Positions 1 through 8,963 are shown, counted from the first letter of the stretch. The stretch is 64,000 bases of DNA from Dorea sp. AF36-15AT (GCF_003477705.1 NZ_QUDV01000002.1:1-64000), one strand, 5' to 3'. The notes: generated by a model not told the origin, from the letters alone. A program made the numbers and translations.

Positions 1-59
1 ATATAATAGAAATCTGAAAAGGAAAAAGTCATAGTGTCCTTGACAAAGGGTACACTTTA

Positions 60-263
60 TTGGTGGGTCAATTTACTCAAAATGAGAAGTGGTCCGTTAA
101 GGGGGCACTTATGGGTGAGTGTTGGTATAAGGATTGCTGTGTGTCGGAATATCTAGATAATCTGAGGTGTGGTAAGCCGGAGTTTGAGGATGGGAATAAG
201 AAGATGAGGATGTTGATACAGTCGGAGGAAGTGCAGAAAATTTTGTCTACTATTATAGTATAA
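60..263 (+). CDS. Small ORF of unknown function (doubtful)
   Basis: A 67-codon frame starting with TTG and ending 82 bases before the large gene at 346. The frame is open back to about position 18, so it may be the tail of a longer or decayed gene. It has four Cys in its middle third and a hydrophobic C-terminus. I recognise no family, see no clear ribosome binding site, and cannot exclude a chance frame. Confidence 0.25.
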   Translation: MVGQFTQNEKWSVKGALMGECWYKDCCVSEYLDNLRCGKPEFEDGNKKMRMLIQSEEVQKILSTIIV

Positions 264-345
264 AACCGAGCACATATTGTGAACTTATTAAGAAAAAACC
301 TCAGTGATTACTTGAACTGGGTGTATAAATAAAGGATTTTCGCTT

Positions 346-3300
346 ATGAAAGAAAAAATAAAAGATGCTATAGTCGATTTATTATTAGATGGTGTTAAAG
401 AAAAATTAGATAGTGTTAAGGAAAATTATAAATGGCAAAAGCTATTTGTTTCAACAGGGGATTTTTTTGTGAATAATCCGGATGTTTTGGTGAAATTTGA
501 AGATGATTTATATTCCGTATTTTCAAAGGATAATCTAATTAGGATAGCGAAAAGATTAAAAGATAAGAATGGATATGATTTTTCGCAATTACTTCATAAT
601 GAGTTATATGATTTGATGGTGAGTTATGAAATTCCGATAATGGAGACAGAAACGTATATTCATCACTTTATGCAGGTTATAATAACTTATTTAGAAGAAA
701 ATGATTCGGATAAAGCATTGGAAATGTTTTTGGGTGATATGAGAAAGGAAATCGGAACTTATTTTGTTGCATTAGAATCAAAATTAGAATTAGTTTTAAA
801 TCAAATCTCAAATTTAAATAAAGAGAAAATAACTACCTATTCAATAGCGGATATTGATGCGCAGATTAGGAGAGAAACAAAGTATAAAGGAATGGGACTT
901 GATTTTTTCAAACTTGATGATGAACAATTCGAATCAAAATTCCAAAATTCTCTAAATGATACAAAGATATATGTTGTTGGAAAATCGAGAGAAGAGACAA
1001 CTTATAGAATTTTAAATGAATTAAAAAATAAGAATTCGAAAAGAATCACATTGGTGGTTAAGTCGGAGAAAGAGTGGAATAAATTACAACATTCAAATTT
1101 GTCAGGGAATATTTTAGTGCCGTTTTTTTATGCAGATAGGATAGTGGTAATTCCTAATAATACCAATATTTTTATATATGGTGAAGATGAACCTTGCTAT
1201 ACACAAAATAAATTGATTCTGAGAAAAAGGACAAAAAGAAATATTATAGATTCATTAGAAGAACTTGGTATAGATGCAAATGAAGCCTATAAGATGGTGG
1301 ATAATACCCATGGATTATATGTGCCATTAAAGAAAAAGCTTTTTGATGGTGCGATGTATGATAAGCCAGATTGGGTAGAAGGCCATTCAGATGTGGTTAT
1401 ATCTGCTCTTTTATGTGGTAAATGGACTGAAGCAACCGGAGATGTATTGGTTTTCGAAGAATTGTCAGGAAAAGCATACAGTGACTGCAAAAAAGAATTG
1501 GGAAAGTATTTACATAGAGAAAATCCATACATAGTATCGAATAATAGCTATAGAGGGAGCAATATGCAACTTGCTAGTGTAGAAGATGCATGGGAAGAGT
1601 TGGATCTTTATATAAATGATGAGATGTGGGATAAATTTATAAGTCTATTTTATGAGGTTTTGATAGAATCAGAGCCTATTTTTGAGTACCCTTTTGAAAA
1701 GCATTTTGAGGCGAGTATTTACGCAAAGAAACCAGAGTGGTCTCCAACGTTAAAAAAGGGGATGATAAGAACTCTTATTATGCGTGCGTATTATAGAGGG
1801 CATGAAGAAAATCAAAAGCAAATTGATAATATAGTAGCAAAAGTTTTGGATACTATTACCAGTAAAGAAAGATGGGGATATATTTCACAATATTTGCCAG
1901 AGTTGTGCGAAGCTTCACCGGAAAGTGTTTTAAGAAAATTAGAATCTGAAATAGAGGTATCCCAAGGCTTAATCGACTTGTTTGCAGAAAAAGGTGGAGA
2001 CTTTATGACAAGTCGACATTACTATACCAATGTTTTATGGGCTGTAGAACAACTAATTCAGCAAAAGAAATATGTTGCAAGAGCTTTGGAGTGGTTATGG
2101 GAGATTGACTCACATAATATTAAATTTAGTATAAGTAATAGCCCTAAAGGTGTGTTAGATGTGGTCTTTTGTGCTTGGATTAATGAGAGTGCATTGACGG
2201 TTGAACAGAAAATTGAGTTAGCAAGGAGTGCAATTGAACGATATCCAAATGCTTGGGATGTTATTGCATCTAAATTGCCACATGGGACAAGTTCAATATG
2301 TTCAACATTGAATACACCTAAATACAGAAGAATAGATGAACCAGAAGAATTATACGTACATGAAGTAAATAAAACATATATTGAATATCTGAGAATGTGC
2401 ATTGATAGAGCATACACGGGCGCTGACAGATGGATTAAAATACTTCAGCATGTAAAGTCTTATGATATAAATATTCAAAAAGAAGTATTTGAAAAATTAG
2501 TGTTTATTTGTAAAAAAATGAGTGACGAGGAAAAAATCAGGATAAAAAATGAAATAAGATATGAGATATTTAGACACAGATATTTTGAAGATGCAGATTG
2601 GAGTATGCCACAAGAAGTATTGCGTGAATATGAATGTGTAATGAGTAAAATAGTTGTAGGTGAAAAGATTTATGACTATTTGTATATTTTTTCGCATGTA
2701 TATGATTTTCCGTTGCTTAATCCTATTCCATATTCTAAAGAAGAAAACACGGAAATACATAATCAAAATTATATATTAAGAGAGGAAGAGATTAATGCAA
2801 GAATCAAGAAATTTAAGGAGAAAGGATATTCAATAGATAGATTAATTCAATTGGCTGTGAAGGAAAAATATGACCTAGTAGGTGAAGTCCTGGCACAGTT
2901 TTATTGTGATGGGTTGTTTGATGAGAAAGTATTTTGCTCTTTAATGGAAAATGATAAAGAAGGAAAATATGTTTATGACTATGTAAGCTATCTATATAGA
3001 AAAGGAATTATAGATTTAAGCGAGGTTATAGAAAAGGTTAAAAGTATATCTGATAATAAAAATCTTCTAACAAACTTGATTTCATTAGAATTTGTAGAGA
3101 ATTATGAAAATGCTCTTATTATAAAGGAAAATGAAGATATCAAGAAGATGTATTGGAGCAGAAATGTACGATTAAGGATATCAGATAAAGCGGAGCATAG
3201 AGTGTTTATATGGGCGATAAATGAGTGTAAAAAATATGGTTCATTCAATACATATTTAGAATTGCTGTATGATATAAAAGATAAAATTTCTGTTCAAGAA

Positions 3301-3456
3301 TTATATAAAGCTACACTTGCAACGGTGTACAAAGGGAACATAATAAAAAACTTAATAATGGACTGCCAATCTTACACAAAGTACCGCCCAAATGAGACTA
3401 CGGGCGGTATTTTTGTATCATGGCGGAGAAAGGAGGAACTTCCCACGGGGACTTGA
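346..3456 (+). CDS. N-terminal 996 residues of a large STAND-like helical protein, disrupted by the ICE
   Basis: An AT-rich gene with an AAAGGA ribosome binding site ahead of ATG 346. Residues 1-170 are helical. A segment at about 185-340 carries GLDFF and a VGKSREE motif, followed by an alternating alpha/beta region. The rest (about 340-996) is helical repeats. I recognise this as a large bacterial protein family with STAND-like character, often near defence genes, but cannot name it. The last 40 residues (from codon 997, position 3334) come from the inserted ICE. The missing C-terminal region, with its characteristic LEW and RGV motifs, is encoded at 41,673-42,410. Rejoining at GG (3334-3335 with 41,673-41,674) restores one frame of 1,241 residues. 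Whether the truncated protein works is unknown. The family pattern is seen; the defence role is inferred. Confidence 0.75.
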   Translation: MKEKIKDAIVDLLLDGVKEKLDSVKENYKWQKLFVSTGDFFVNNPDVLVKFEDDLYSVFSKDNLIRIAKRLKDKNGYDFSQLLHNELYDLMVSYEIPIMETETYIHHFMQVIITYLEENDSDKALEMFLGDMRKEIGTYFVALESKLELVLNQISNLNKEKITTYSIADIDAQIRRETKYKGMGLDFFKLDDEQFESKFQNSLNDTKIYVVGKSREETTYRILNELKNKNSKRITLVVKSEKEWNKLQHSNLSGNILVPFFYADRIVVIPNNTNIFIYGEDEPCYTQNKLILRKRTKRNIIDSLEELGIDANEAYKMVDNTHGLYVPLKKKLFDGAMYDKPDWVEGHSDVVISALLCGKWTEATGDVLVFEELSGKAYSDCKKELGKYLHRENPYIVSNNSYRGSNMQLASVEDAWEELDLYINDEMWDKFISLFYEVLIESEPIFEYPFEKHFEASIYAKKPEWSPTLKKGMIRTLIMRAYYRGHEENQKQIDNIVAKVLDTITSKERWGYISQYLPELCEASPESVLRKLESEIEVSQGLIDLFAEKGGDFMTSRHYYTNVLWAVEQLIQQKKYVARALEWLWEIDSHNIKFSISNSPKGVLDVVFCAWINESALTVEQKIELARSAIERYPNAWDVIASKLPHGTSSICSTLNTPKYRRIDEPEELYVHEVNKTYIEYLRMCIDRAYTGADRWIKILQHVKSYDINIQKEVFEKLVFICKKMSDEEKIRIKNEIRYEIFRHRYFEDADWSMPQEVLREYECVMSKIVVGEKIYDYLYIFSHVYDFPLLNPIPYSKEENTEIHNQNYILREEEINARIKKFKEKGYSIDRLIQLAVKEKYDLVGEVLAQFYCDGLFDEKVFCSLMENDKEGKYVYDYVSYLYRKGIIDLSEVIEKVKSISDNKNLLTNLISLEFVENYENALIIKENEDIKKMYWSRNVRLRISDKAEHRVFIWAINECKKYGSFNTYLELLYDIKDKISVQELYKATLATVYKGNIIKNLIMDCQSYTKYRPNETTGGIFVSWRRKEELPTGT
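3382..3415 (+). terminator. Intrinsic terminator at the ICE left end
   Basis: An 8-bp perfect stem (TACCGCCC at 3382 pairing with GGGCGGTA at 3402) followed by TTTTT. It lies inside the hybrid reading frame that runs from the disrupted gene to a stop at 3454-3456, so transcripts ending here would have no stop codon. Confidence 0.7.
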
Positions 3457-3507
3457 CTGAAAAGTTGAGCCCCTTTTTTCATGCCAAAAAACAGGAGGTA
3501 AATGCTT

Positions 3508-4881
3508 ATGGCAGATGATAAAACCACAAAAACGCCGGAACAGCCGGTAACGGATACCGGACCGGGCAAAGAAACACCGCCTACTCCCCCAAAAGAGCCG
3601 GAGAAGGTTTCCGTTTCCCCGGAGCCGGAAAAAAAGACGGAACCGGAGGTAAAGAACCCGCAGGTTTCCGTCTATAACTTCACTGAAATTATGAAGGAAA
3701 AGAAAGCCGAGGAACGGGCGGCAGCTCCCGGCGTGGAAAAGCCTGACCCGGCAAAAACGGAAAAACCGGAAAAGCAGCCGGAGGCTCCGAAGAAAGCGGA
3801 GGAAAAACCCAAAGAGCCGGAACAGCCAAAGCGCCGGGGCCGTCCCCCGAAAGCAGATAAGGACAAGGCCGCAGCCCCAAAGCCCAAAGCCCCCGCACAG
3901 AAACCGGAAAAGGCGGTCAAAAAGGAACCGGAGAAAAAAGCAGCTCCAACGGTACAGGCCGCTTCCGCTCCGAAGGGACCCGAGAAGCCGAAGGATGCAC
4001 CACGCCGGGGCAAGGAGCAGATCGTCTATATCAAGCTGAACGAGCTCCACGCCTTCAAGAACCATCCCTTTGAAGTCCGAGACGATGACGAAATGCGGGC
4101 TATGGTGTCCAGCGTCAAGGACAAGGGCGTTACCCAGCCTGCTATCGTCCGTCCCCGTGAGGATGGCGGCTATGAGATCGTGTCCGGCCACCGCCGCCAG
4201 AAGGCCAGCGAGCTTGCCGGATATGCGGATATGCCCTGTATTGTTCGCAATCTGACGGACGATGAAGCCATCACGCAGATGGTCGAGGACAATCTCAACC
4301 AGCGTGAAGAAATCCTCCCCAGTGAGCGGGCCAAAGCCTTGAAAATGCAGCTTGAGGCCATCAAGCACCAGGGCTCCCGCACTTCGGGCCAGATTGACCC
4401 GAAGGACGCAGGAAAACGCTCCAACGAAATTGTAGCCGAGCGCAATAAGATGGCGGTCAAGCAGGTGCAGCGGTATATCCGGCTCAATGAGCTGGTTCCC
4501 GACCTGATGAAGCTGATGGATGAAAAAAAGCTGGGCTTTACTACGGCGGTGGAGCTTTCCTATATCGGCAAGAAGAACCAGAACTATATCGCCGTCGCCA
4601 TTGACAGCCAGCAGTCCTCGCCTTCACAGGCGCAGGCAAAGCGTATGCGTGAGCTGGACGAAAAGAAGCTGCTCAACGGGGATGTGATCGACGGCATTAT
4701 GATGGAGGACAAAAAGGAGGTAGACAAAGTGATTTTGACAGGTGCGGAACTGAGCAAGTATTTCGGCAAGGAAACTACGCCGAGGGAAATGAAGGACCAG
4801 ATTATCAAGCTGCTGGACGACTGGAAGGGCCAGCAGAAGGAACACGAAAAGCCGGAGAAGAAAAACGAACAGGAAAAGTAA
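3508..4881 (+). CDS. parB: ParB/Spo0J-like partition protein
   Basis: A 457-residue protein. Residues 1-165 are a low-complexity, Pro/Lys/Glu-rich, charged linker. From about 170 comes a ParB N-terminal domain (IKLNELHAFKNHPFEVRDD, then GYEIVSGHRRQKAS, the CTP-binding GHRR motif), followed by the helix-turn-helix region with NLNQREEILPSERAKAL. In this ICE group it is the first gene and is expected to maintain or segregate the excised circular form. No parA is visible next to it. ATG 3508 is chosen over ATG 3502 because AGGAGG (3493-3498) is nine bases before 3508 but only three before 3502. A 19-bp palindrome repeated across the ICE follows directly and is a candidate ParB target, though that is untested. 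Confidence 0.9.
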   Translation: MADDKTTKTPEQPVTDTGPGKETPPTPPKEPEKVSVSPEPEKKTEPEVKNPQVSVYNFTEIMKEKKAEERAAAPGVEKPDPAKTEKPEKQPEAPKKAEEKPKEPEQPKRRGRPPKADKDKAAAPKPKAPAQKPEKAVKKEPEKKAAPTVQAASAPKGPEKPKDAPRRGKEQIVYIKLNELHAFKNHPFEVRDDDEMRAMVSSVKDKGVTQPAIVRPREDGGYEIVSGHRRQKASELAGYADMPCIVRNLTDDEAITQMVEDNLNQREEILPSERAKALKMQLEAIKHQGSRTSGQIDPKDAGKRSNEIVAERNKMAVKQVQRYIRLNELVPDLMKLMDEKKLGFTTAVELSYIGKKNQNYIAVAIDSQQSSPSQAQAKRMRELDEKKLLNGDVIDGIMMEDKKEVDKVILTGAELSKYFGKETTPREMKDQIIKLLDDWKGQQKEHEKPEKKNEQEK

Positions 4882-4940
4882 GCCGAAACTTCGGGTCAAC
4901 ATGGCCCGAGGATTGCGGGGCTCTGCCCCGCACCCCGAAG

Positions 4941-5104
4941 CTCTGGAGATATAAATCATTCCCCGTCGCCAGTTATTCCGTAGCATAGCCGGGAAAATCA
5001 GTCAAGGGCAGCGCCGCCGCAGGCGGTGCCAGAGGCACCCTTGACGGATTTCTCCCGGTTATGCTTTTTCCCGGTCAAGCGACGGGGATATAAATTCTCC
5101 AGAG
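4941..5104. repeat. 164-bp nested imperfect inverted repeat after parB
   Basis: This fills most of the gene-free stretch 4882-5190. Outer arms: CTCTGGAGA (4941) with TCTCCAGAG (ending 5104), and CCCCGTCGC (4961) with GCGACGGGG (5079). Middle arms: AGCATAGCCGGGA...GTCAAGGG (4982-5008) with CCCTTGAC...TCCCGGTTATGCT (5038-5065). Innermost: GCGCCGCC/GGCGGTGCC (5011-5030). The whole could fold into one long hairpin or cruciform. Possible roles are a structured RNA, a replication or transfer origin, or a partition locus; the sequence does not decide. Smaller GC hairpins flank it at about 4915-4932 and 5108-5126. Confidence 0.7.
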
Positions 5105-5190
5105 CCGTTCCCCTTCCCGGGGGAAGGGGCGGAGGGGTTGGGCGATACCTTGCTTTTCCCTAAACCAAAACAGAAATGGAGGCTCAACCA

Positions 5191-5547
5191 ATGAAACGAC
5201 CTTTAGCGTACCTGACCGCCGCATGGAGCGGCGAGCCGGATGTTGATATGGAGCTGGCGGCCCACTACTGCCGCCTTGCTTATGAGGCGGGCTTTTCCCC
5301 AATCTGCCCGCTCTTGTATCTGCCGCTGTTTTTGAATGACAGCGTTCCCGAGGAACACAAGGCCGGGATTGATATGCGCCGGGATATGCTGCGGCGCTCC
5401 CATACCCTGATCGTCTGCGGCAGCGTTGTGGACGAGGATGTAAAAAACGATATTGCGGTTGCCGGGCGGCTGGGCATTGCGGCGACAACGCTGGAAGGGG
5501 TGCTTGCCGTGAAGGGACACGGCACCCCGGGCTATGCCGGACATTAA
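5191..5547 (+). CDS. DUF4406-like (nucleoside 2-deoxyribosyltransferase-fold) protein
   Basis: A 118-residue protein starting PLAYLTAAWSG, with ICPLLYLPLFL and a DMRRDMLRRSHTLIVCG segment. This is the pattern of DUF4406 and related nucleoside 2-deoxyribosyltransferase-like proteins. The biochemical role in ICEs is not known. ATG 5191 is chosen because TGGAGG ends eight bases upstream; the in-frame ATG at 5176 overlaps that ribosome binding site. The gene overlaps the following methyltransferase by 14 bases, suggesting coupled translation. Confidence 0.65.
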   Translation: MKRPLAYLTAAWSGEPDVDMELAAHYCRLAYEAGFSPICPLLYLPLFLNDSVPEEHKAGIDMRRDMLRRSHTLIVCGSVVDEDVKNDIAVAGRLGIAATTLEGVLAVKGHGTPGYAGH

Positions 5548-6619
5548 GCTGGGGAGCCTTTTTGACGGGATCGGCGTGTTCCCTCTGGCTGCTTCCCGGT
5601 GCGGTATCCGTCCGGTATGGGCCAGCGAGATTGAAAAAGCGCCCATCTCCATAACCAAAAGGCACTTTCCCGATATGGCGCATTTGGGAGATATTACGAA
5701 GGTGGACGGCGGGAAAATCCCGCCGGTCCATGTGATAACCTTCGGCTCTCCCTGTCAGAACCTTTCTCTGATCGGCAACCGCTCCGGCCTTGCCGGGGCA
5801 AAATCAAGCCTGTTCTATCAGGCGTTTCGTATCATACAGGAAATGAGGGATGCTACTGATAACCTATATCCAGCTATCGCTGTTTGGGAAAACGTCATGG
5901 GAGCGTTTTCTACAAATGACCGGATGGACTTTAGAGCCGTCCTATCCGCCTTCTCGGACACCGAAGTTCCAATGCCTCCTTCGGGAAGATGGGGAAACGC
6001 CGGAATGGTGCGAGGGGGAACGCCTGATGTGTGCTGGCGGCTCATGGACGCCCAGTATTGGGCAGGCTCCCGAAGGCTGGCACGAAGGCAGCGGATTTTC
6101 GTCGTGGCGGATTTTGGAGGCAGACGTGCCGCAGACATACTATTTAAGCCCCGTCCAATGCTCCCACTTCCTCCGCCTTGCGGAGAGGGCGGGTGGGCCG
6201 CCGCCGAAGGAGATCGAACAGCTTCTTTTGAAACAGGGCGGCAGATACCAGTCATCCACCCCTTTCAGTGCTTCCGTATGCGGGGAGCGGCAAAAAGGCA
6301 GGAAGAAACGGCCTTCCGAAACAGCTTCGGATTACCAACTGACCCTTTTCCCACTCTTTTAGCCAGTGATGTAACGCCCTTTGCCTTCTGGTATGAGGGC
6401 GACCCGGAGGGCGGCTGCATCCGTTTTCTGACGGAAACGGAAAGCGAACGGCTGATGGGGCTGCCGGAGGGCTGGACAAAGTACGGGGCGGACGGCATGG
6501 AGATCCGGCCTCTGCAACGCTACAAGGCGCTGGGAAATGCGATTGCCCTCCCTTGCGCCGATTACATTATGGCCGGGATCTATGAGGTGCTGGCTGGCAG
6601 GGCCGGAAAGGAGGAATAA
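5534..6619 (+). CDS. DNA (cytosine-5) methyltransferase
   Basis: A 361-residue m5C methyltransferase. Motif I is GSLFDGIGVFPLA. Motif IV is GSPCQNLS with the catalytic Cys near residue 74. Motif VI is AVWENV, motif VIII is RRQRIFVVADF and motif X is YKALGNAIALPCADYI. Such enzymes in ICEs can protect transferred DNA against host restriction. The stretch between motifs VIII and IX (about 210-275) is Pro/Gly/Arg-rich and unlike a standard target-recognition domain. The same DNA in the +1 frame encodes another protein-like sequence (5850-6362). ArdA follows at once, so the pair forms an anti-restriction block. No cognate endonuclease is visible. Confidence 0.85.
   Translation: MPDIKLGSLFDGIGVFPLAASRCGIRPVWASEIEKAPISITKRHFPDMAHLGDITKVDGGKIPPVHVITFGSPCQNLSLIGNRSGLAGAKSSLFYQAFRIIQEMRDATDNLYPAIAVWENVMGAFSTNDRMDFRAVLSAFSDTEVPMPPSGRWGNAGMVRGGTPDVCWRLMDAQYWAGSRRLARRQRIFVVADFGGRRAADILFKPRPMLPLPPPCGEGGWAAAEGDRTASFETGRQIPVIHPFQCFRMRGAAKRQEETAFRNSFGLPTDPFPTLLASDVTPFAFWYEGDPEGGCIRFLTETESERLMGLPEGWTKYGADGMEIRPLQRYKALGNAIALPCADYIMAGIYEVLAGRAGKEE
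5850..6362 (+). CDS. ORF embedded in the m5C methyltransferase gene (phage GKTS-type protein)
   Basis: A 170-codon frame wholly inside the methyltransferase gene, in another frame of the same strand. It reads SLFGKTSWERF near its start, then WTPSIGQAPEGW, SSWRILEADVPQTYYLSPVQC and a C-terminal RYQSSTPFSAS. I recall similar proteins, with GKTS near the start and YYLSP..C..IL-RAERRG later, overlapping phage and ICE cytosine methyltransferases. That it keeps this protein-like character is more than expected for a shadow frame. GAGGG directly precedes ATG 5850, which is closer than ideal. No function is known to me. Confidence 0.5.
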   Translation: MLLITYIQLSLFGKTSWERFLQMTGWTLEPSYPPSRTPKFQCLLREDGETPEWCEGERLMCAGGSWTPSIGQAPEGWHEGSGFSSWRILEADVPQTYYLSPVQCSHFLRLAERAGGPPPKEIEQLLLKQGGRYQSSTPFSASVCGERQKGRKKRPSETASDYQLTLFPLF

Positions 6620-6623
6620 GCCC

Positions 6624-7337
6624 ATGTTTGAAGCCTATATAACCAATACAGCCCTGTACCCCTTGATGGGGATCGAGGTAGGGACAACGGTACATTTCCC
6701 CATGACGACACAGGAGTTGCAGGCCGCCCTTGCCAAAATCGGGATAGACGGGAAACGGTACAGCGAAGTGTTCTTTACCAGCTTTGACAGTGATGTGCTG
6801 GGGCTCTACGATTATCTCTACGAATGTGAGAACATCGACGAGCTGAACGAGCTGGGCCACGCCCTGCTGGAAGTACGGGATAAGGGCGGACTGGAAACCT
6901 TTGAAGCCGCTCTTGTCTTGGGAAACCACACAAGGAGCGTGAAGGATTTGATAAACCTGACGCAGAACCTTGACCTTTACCGCTTTTACCCGGATATTTC
7001 CGATGATGAAGGGCTGGGCCGTCTTTACGCCGACGAGCTTGGGACTATCGACATACCGGAGCACATTCAGAACTACTTCGATTATGAGGCATACGGGCGG
7101 GATGTGCGTATCAACGAGGGCGGCGTATTCGCTCCCGGTGGGTATGTGTCGGCAGTCCCGGAGGGCTTCAAGGAGTATTACCACGGGCCGCAGGACATTC
7201 CGCCGGAACACCGGATATTTGCCTATCCTGAAAAGGCCGAGCCTGTCCACTCCATTCTCGCTGCACTCAAACGGTTTCAAGAAGCCCCACCCGCTCCGAA
7301 AAAGGACAAGGCGGGGCCTTCCCATGAAGAACGGTAA
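6624..7337 (+). CDS. ardA: Antirestriction protein ArdA
   Basis: A 237-residue acidic protein. It matches ArdA: FEAYITNTALY at the start, then a long acidic DNA-mimic body with YDYLYECENIDELNELGHALL and RFYPDISDDEGLGRLYADEL, then IPEHIQNYFDYEAYGRDV. ArdA dimers imitate B-form DNA and block type I restriction enzymes, protecting incoming ICE DNA. GGAGG at 6609-6614 precedes ATG 6624, four bases after the methyltransferase stop. The C-terminal ~25 residues are Pro/Lys-rich. Confidence 0.92.
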   Translation: MFEAYITNTALYPLMGIEVGTTVHFPMTTQELQAALAKIGIDGKRYSEVFFTSFDSDVLGLYDYLYECENIDELNELGHALLEVRDKGGLETFEAALVLGNHTRSVKDLINLTQNLDLYRFYPDISDDEGLGRLYADELGTIDIPEHIQNYFDYEAYGRDVRINEGGVFAPGGYVSAVPEGFKEYYHGPQDIPPEHRIFAYPEKAEPVHSILAALKRFQEAPPAPKKDKAGPSHEER

Positions 7338-7351
7338 GACTTCGGGCCAGC

Positions 7352-8401
7352 ATGGCCCGAAGCATAAAGGAGGTGCATACCATCAACTTTTACCCTATCA
7401 ATGAAGGAGCCGCCCGCCGGGCAAAAGAAATGAACAGCTTTTCCGACTACAAGGAAGGGAGCGCAACGGCGGAATACCGGGCAATGGTGGATAAGGCCGC
7501 CGCCATAGCGGAAAAGCAGAAATCCCGGGTGGACCCCATGTACCATGAGAAGATCGACCATCTGTTAGACACCTACGCCCGCAAGCTGGCCGAAAACATG
7601 AACCAGGGCTTTGCCATTGACGCGAGGGTTCCCTCTGTGCTGATCGCCGGGCCTTCCAATTTCCCGGTGGGAAAGAAGGAAAAACAGAACCGGGCGCGGG
7701 ACAGCAACATGGAGGAATGGCGGCATATTCAAGGGCTGCTGGATAAGATACGCAGCACCGGCATGGGCGGGATCAGCGCCGATGACCCGGCAGCGATTGA
7801 AAAGCTCCAGAAGAAGCTGGACGGGCTGGAACGCTCCCAGCTCATTATGAAGGAGGTCAACGCCTATTACCGCAAGCATGGCAAGCTGGACGGCTGTACG
7901 CTGCTGTCGCCGGACCAGATTGAAAAGCTGAAAGCAAGCATGGCGTCAAGTTGGCGAAGCGACCCGAGGCCCTTTGAAAGTTACCAGCTAACCAACAACA
8001 ATGCGGAGATCCGCCGGGTAAAGGCCCGTATCGAACAGCTTTCCAAACAGGCACAGCAGGAATTTTCCGGCTGGGAGTTCGATGGGGGTCGTGTGGAAAT
8101 GAACCGGGAGGACAACCGCTTGCAGGTGTTCTTTGACGGAAAGCCTGACGCGGACACCCGGGCCGAGCTGAAAAGCAGCGGCTTTCGTTGGGCTCCCAGC
8201 GTGGGCGCATGGCAGAGGCAGCTCACGGACAACGCCATCCGGGCGGCTGACCGTCTGGAATGTATCAAGCCGCTGTCCGGCGAAAAGCCCTCCCAGCTTC
8301 AAAAGAAGCCCTCTATCTTGCAGACCATGCGGGAACAGGGCGAAAAAGTCCAGACGGAGCCGGAAAAGAAAGCTCCGTCCGGCAGAGATGCCGAGCGGTA
8401 A
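7352..8401 (+). CDS. Conserved ICE protein with C-terminal GFRWAPS-type domain
   Basis: Up to 349 residues and found in Tn1549-type ICEs. The N-terminal half has NFYPINEGAARRAKEMNSF and a coiled region. The C-terminus (about 255-315) has RLQVFFDGKPD and GFRWAPSVGAWQRQL, a small domain shared with several ICE and phage proteins. No function is established to my knowledge. The start is uncertain. ATG 7352 is inside a 19-bp palindrome and lacks a ribosome binding site, while AAAGGAGG at 7366-7373 points to a start at GTG 7373 or a little downstream. The gene sits between ardA and pcfB, all on one strand. Confidence 0.75.
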   Translation: MARSIKEVHTINFYPINEGAARRAKEMNSFSDYKEGSATAEYRAMVDKAAAIAEKQKSRVDPMYHEKIDHLLDTYARKLAENMNQGFAIDARVPSVLIAGPSNFPVGKKEKQNRARDSNMEEWRHIQGLLDKIRSTGMGGISADDPAAIEKLQKKLDGLERSQLIMKEVNAYYRKHGKLDGCTLLSPDQIEKLKASMASSWRSDPRPFESYQLTNNNAEIRRVKARIEQLSKQAQQEFSGWEFDGGRVEMNREDNRLQVFFDGKPDADTRAELKSSGFRWAPSVGAWQRQLTDNAIRAADRLECIKPLSGEKPSQLQKKPSILQTMREQGEKVQTEPEKKAPSGRDAER

Positions 8402-8492
8402 GCCTCGGGCCACATTGGCCCGAGGTTTTCTGTTCCCCGAGATTGTACGGGGGCCTCCCGGATAGCGAGAACCCCGACGGAAAGGAGGTTTT

Positions 8493-8963
8493 ATGCAGGA
8501 AGAAGTAAACCAAAAAACGGTTGCCCTTTCGATCAGGACAACGAAGCTCACAGGAAAAGTGCTGGCTGCCGCTCTTGGCAAGGTGGTTCGGGCGCTGCAA
8601 AAGCACCACCAGAAGGCGCTGACCCCGCAGGGACGCCAGAGCGTGAAAAAGCTGATGAACCACTATGGCGGCAAAAGTGCCATGCCCTATGTGGGAGCTC
8701 CAAAGGATTTTGACCGGATCGCGAAGGAGTTCCATGTGGACTACGCTTTCCATAAAGTGAGCCCCGGTCATTACCTGCTGTTTTTCAAAGCCAATCAGGC
8801 GGACGCTATCACGGCGGCCTTCCAGAAGTACAGCGCAAAGGTGCTGAACAAAGAGCAGGACAAGGCTTCCATCCTCGGTCAGCTTCGGAAATTCACGGAG
8901 CAAATCAGGACGCAGGCAAAGGAAAAGCAGCGGACCAGAGAGGCGGTGAAGGACGGACGTTGA
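8493..8963 (+). CDS. PcfB/DUF3801 family conjugation protein
   Basis: A 156-residue protein with SIRTTKLTGKVLAAAL near the N-terminus and GGKSAMPYVGAPKDFDRIAKEF in the middle. This fits the PcfB (DUF3801) family, a relaxosome-associated partner of the PcfC/VirD4 coupling protein in Gram-positive conjugation. AAAGGAGG lies at 8481-8488. The stop codon overlaps the TTG start of the coupling protein gene, so the two are translationally coupled, as in pCF10-like systems. Confidence 0.8.
   Translation: MQEEVNQKTVALSIRTTKLTGKVLAAALGKVVRALQKHHQKALTPQGRQSVKKLMNHYGGKSAMPYVGAPKDFDRIAKEFHVDYAFHKVSPGHYLLFFKANQADAITAAFQKYSAKVLNKEQDKASILGQLRKFTEQIRTQAKEKQRTREAVKDGR

Noticed and set aside
3418..4368. Long reverse-strand frames opposite GC-rich ICE genes (also 20731-22137 and 24896-26119)
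   Set aside because: They mirror parB, the SpoVG/DUF7007-like genes and the NlpC/P60 gene, have Arg/Pro/Leu-rich shadow composition and lack binding sites.
7352..7372. ATG 7352 as a firm start codon
   Set aside because: It belongs to a palindrome copy (CATGGCCCGA) and lacks a binding site; the strong site at 7366 points further downstream.
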